From positions 1 through 15,202 of the forward strand of contig FR888477.1 in assembly GCA_000432155.1 (NCBI GenBank): a DNA stretch of 15,202 bases, in the 5' to 3' direction. The position numbers and the translations under genes are program-made. Origin of the DNA: Eubacterium sp. CAG:274. Its GTDB lineage: Bacteria > Bacillota > Clostridia > Lachnospirales > CAG-274. Positions within the stretch are counted from its first letter, which is position 1; the number at the start of each line of letters is the position of its first letter. Shown here in pieces: positions 13,637-15,202 of the stretch. Below the pieces are notes generated by a model. The model was not told the origin of the DNA. It worked only from the letters and a program-made list of their open reading frames with translations, and ran no database searches.

Positions 13637-13665
13637 GTTTTATCAGAAAGCATGAATTTAATCAA
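13637..13665 (-). promoter_or_regulatory. Promoter of the att-proximal integrase
   Basis: On the minus strand -35 TTGATT (13665-13660), a 17-bp spacer and TAAAAC (13642-13637) preceded by TGA. The hexamers, spacing and the upstream block GATACGGATTGG (plus strand 13667-13678) are conserved before the second integrase, while the spacer itself differs. Confidence 0.65.
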
Positions 13666-13680
13666 AGATACGGATTGGGG

Positions 13681-13714
13681 AAAACAAAGAGCGAGACATC
13701 CTTGCCTCGCTCTT
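13681..13714 (-). terminator. Terminator of the second integrase gene
   Basis: AAGAGCGAG (13687-13695) and CTCGCTCTT (13706-13714) form a perfect 9-bp stem; on the minus strand it is followed by TTTGTTTT. It lies 32 bp after the stop of the 13746-14966 gene and separates the two integrase units. Confidence 0.85.
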
Positions 13715-13745
13715 ACTGCTTATGATATTTCATTACTTCTGTGCT

Positions 13746-14966
13746 TTAGGATCGAACACCATCCCACTGAGCAAATGCGCCGCCCATACTTTTGACCAGC
13801 TCGTCCGGTCGATTGTATTTGACCTTTGCATAGATGTCCATTGTAATCTTGCTGCTCTCATGGCCTGCCAGATATTGAACCGTCTTGGGGTCTACCGACG
13901 AATGGATCAGGTTCGTGATATATGTATGCCGCAGCTGATGTGGTGTTACCTCAAAGTCCAGGCTGTAAACCACTTTCCCATTATGAGCGGCCTTTTCCCC
14001 CAGAACAGGAGTAACCGTATGCTGCACACGCTTTCCATCTTCATATCGGTAATATACCCGCTCCTTTGTTGTTCTGGTAACGATATACTGCCAGAGCCGC
14101 TTAAACTGCGTGTAAGACAGCGGATCGCCATCACGATTTGGAACAACATACTCCGAAGTGGAATTTGCCTTTGCTTCTCTCAGGCAGTCTGCCAAGCAGA
14201 TGGGGAGGGGAATGTTTCTCTCCGCCGCCTTTGTTTTCAATTCATCAAGAATGACCGGTCGGTTGCTTTCTGTGTGCCATGCCCTTCGTACTGTCAGGTA
14301 TGGTGTATCCGTATCCAAATATACAGAATCCCATTGCAGGGCGAGGATTTCTTCTCTCCGCAATCCTGCATACAGACCAAGCATCACAAATACATACGGC
14401 GGAAGCCCTTGAATGGCATCCAATAAGCGGGCTGCCTGCTCATCTGTCAGAGCTTCTTTTTCTTTCTGCGGAACGCCTCCACCTTTTGAGGTCAGATAGA
14501 CCGTTGGGTTATTTTCGATGATCCGGCTTTCCTTTGCTGCCCGGAAAATAGATTTGTAAAGGACAACCACCGACTTATAAACCGAAGCCGATTTTTTGGA
14601 AACAGGAACGAGGGCAAGCTGGATGTCATCCAAAGTCACATCCGCCATCCGCATATCTCCCAATTCTTTGATAATGTGCCTTCTGACTTTAGATGTATAG
14701 TCGGTCATTGTAGTAGCTCGTACATGAACCGACTGCATCAGCAGCCATTTCTCACAGTATTCTGCAACGGTGGGAGACTTTCGACAAAATGTATCATTGT
14801 CAATCTGCTCCAACGCATTCAGTTCCTTATCATATAATTCTTCAGGTGTCCTTGCATAAAGAGCCACCAATTTTCCATCTGCATCCTGAACTCTTGTCCT
14901 GTAATAGTCAAGACCGTTCAGCGTAACTGTACCGTATTGTGGAATCGCTCGTTTTCTATTTGCCAA
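13746..14966 (-). CDS. int: Tyrosine recombinase/site-specific integrase, second copy
   Basis: A 406-residue paralogue of the neighbouring integrase, with the same three domains. The catalytic set is complete: Arg203, Lys244, His343, Arg346, His369 and Tyr379. Over 50 residues around the HQLRH-to-Tyr region the two proteins agree at 42 positions. The frame begins at a GTG (14975), but the AGGAGG ribosome binding site overlaps that codon. TTG 14966 lies 8 nt from it and makes the N-terminus (MANRKRAIPQYG) align exactly with the first integrase (MAKKNKSVPQYG), so I start at TTG. It has its own terminator and promoter. Being intact rather than decayed, it is probably under selection or recently acquired. 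Confidence 0.94.
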   Translation of the reverse strand: MANRKRAIPQYGTVTLNGLDYYRTRVQDADGKLVALYARTPEELYDKELNALEQIDNDTFCRKSPTVAEYCEKWLLMQSVHVRATTMTDYTSKVRRHIIKELGDMRMADVTLDDIQLALVPVSKKSASVYKSVVVLYKSIFRAAKESRIIENNPTVYLTSKGGGVPQKEKEALTDEQAARLLDAIQGLPPYVFVMLGLYAGLRREEILALQWDSVYLDTDTPYLTVRRAWHTESNRPVILDELKTKAAERNIPLPICLADCLREAKANSTSEYVVPNRDGDPLSYTQFKRLWQYIVTRTTKERVYYRYEDGKRVQHTVTPVLGEKAAHNGKVVYSLDFEVTPHQLRHTYITNLIHSSVDPKTVQYLAGHESSKITMDIYAKVKYNRPDELVKSMGGAFAQWDGVRS

Positions 14967-15007
14967 TTCCTCCACCTCCTAAAAAAGATCTCCAGCGCTG
15001 TACCTTT

Positions 15008-15036
15008 GTTTTATCAAACATCTCTGATTCCATCAA
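15008..15036 (-). promoter_or_regulatory. Promoter of the second integrase
   Basis: On the minus strand -35 TTGATG (15036-15031), a 17-bp spacer and TAAAAC (15013-15008) preceded by TGA. The block GATACGGACTGG lies at 15038-15049, matching the arrangement upstream of the first integrase. Confidence 0.65.
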
Positions 15037-15050
15037 GGATACGGACTGGC

Positions 15051-15202
15051 TCACGATCTTCCGCTTCGAGGCTTACGGTAAGTTGTGCTTCTCTCAACAG
15101 GCTTTGCCCTGTGCGTACATTTTGCGATATACTCCTGGAGACCTGCCGCAGTAAAATACACACAGCCATTCTGAACATACTGCACATAAGAGATCAAGCC
15201 GT
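15051..15202 (-). CDS. C-terminal 49 residues of an unrecognised protein, possibly a small DNA-binding factor
   Basis: Reading on the minus strand from the right edge, 49 codons are open to a TGA at 15053-15051, two bases before the conserved block upstream of the second integrase. The segment has a hydrophobic-aromatic start (GLISYVQYV), then QNGCVYFTAAGLQEYIAKC and a strongly basic tail (RAKPVERSTTYRKPRSGRS). The middle resembles the wing and final helix of small winged-helix excisionase-like proteins, which often sit beside integrases, but this is a guess from a short fragment. The competing plus-strand frame here has no supporting features. The rest of the gene is outside the window. Confidence 0.45.
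   Translation of the reverse strand, partial: GLISYVQYVQNGCVYFTAAGLQEYIAKCTHRAKPVERSTTYRKPRSGRS

Larger units (their letters stand above)
12231..15202. mobile_element. End of an integrative element inserted at rpsI (continues past right edge)
   Basis: The element runs from the rpsI tail copy rightwards. It contains two tandem tyrosine recombinase genes next to the att site and the end of another gene. Its G+C is visibly higher (about half in sampled stretches) than the AT-rich chromosome to the left. Cargo and transfer genes, if any, are outside the window, so it cannot be said whether this is an ICE, a mobilisable element or a prophage-like element. Confidence 0.8.

Noticed and set aside
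13722..14426. 234-codon plus-strand open frame
   Set aside because: It is antisense to the second integrase, which has a complete catalytic set; the frame is a shadow of its codon use.
14939..15154. 71-codon plus-strand frame at the right edge
   Set aside because: It crosses the start, ribosome binding site and promoter of the second integrase, and has no recognisable domain; the minus-strand frame at 15051-15202 looks more protein-like.

Overview
The window looks like a low-G+C anaerobic member of the Bacillota, most likely class Clostridia. Positions 1-12230 are strongly AT-rich with clear AGGAGG-type ribosome binding sites. The tRNA genes lack an encoded CCA, and the gene families (short ThiC, type III pantothenate kinase, ECF PanT) fit that group. 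I cannot name a species from the sequence.

Layout from left to right. 1-307 is the start of a peptidase T gene on the minus strand. 398-1213 holds three separate tRNA-Ser transcription units (UGA, UGA, GGA), each with its own sigma-A-type promoter and terminator. 1251-3639 is a thiamine operon on the minus strand: promoter, TPP riboswitch with terminator, thiD, thiC, terminator. 3636-5357 is a pair of overlapping RimK-like ATP-grasp genes of unknown substrate. 5459-7616 is a two-gene membrane-protein operon (AI-2E-type permease, CPBP intramembrane protease). 7632-7808 is a tRNA-Leu(CAG) unit, followed by an array of hairpin repeats at 7815-8000. 8002-10831 is a coenzyme A module: panT-coaX leftward and coaBC rightward from divergent promoters. 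10867-12104 holds a small TfoX C-terminal-domain protein and an alpha/beta hydrolase.

At about 12231 the sequence changes character. A stranded 3' end of ribosomal protein gene rpsI (last 15 codons plus stop) is followed by what should be rpsI's own terminator. G+C then rises to roughly half. Two tandem paralogous tyrosine integrases follow, then the end of a further gene at the right edge. I read this as the integrase-proximal end of an integrative element inserted in the 3' end of rpsI, with the rest of the element and the intact rpsI beyond the right edge.

The most interesting signals are: the rpsI attachment junction; the paired integrases with conserved promoters; a short motif (ATCAARGA) repeated beside the junction and over both integrase promoters; a hairpin-rich repeat family sitting just downstream of tRNA terminators; and two promoters whose -35 box contains the stop codon of the upstream gene.
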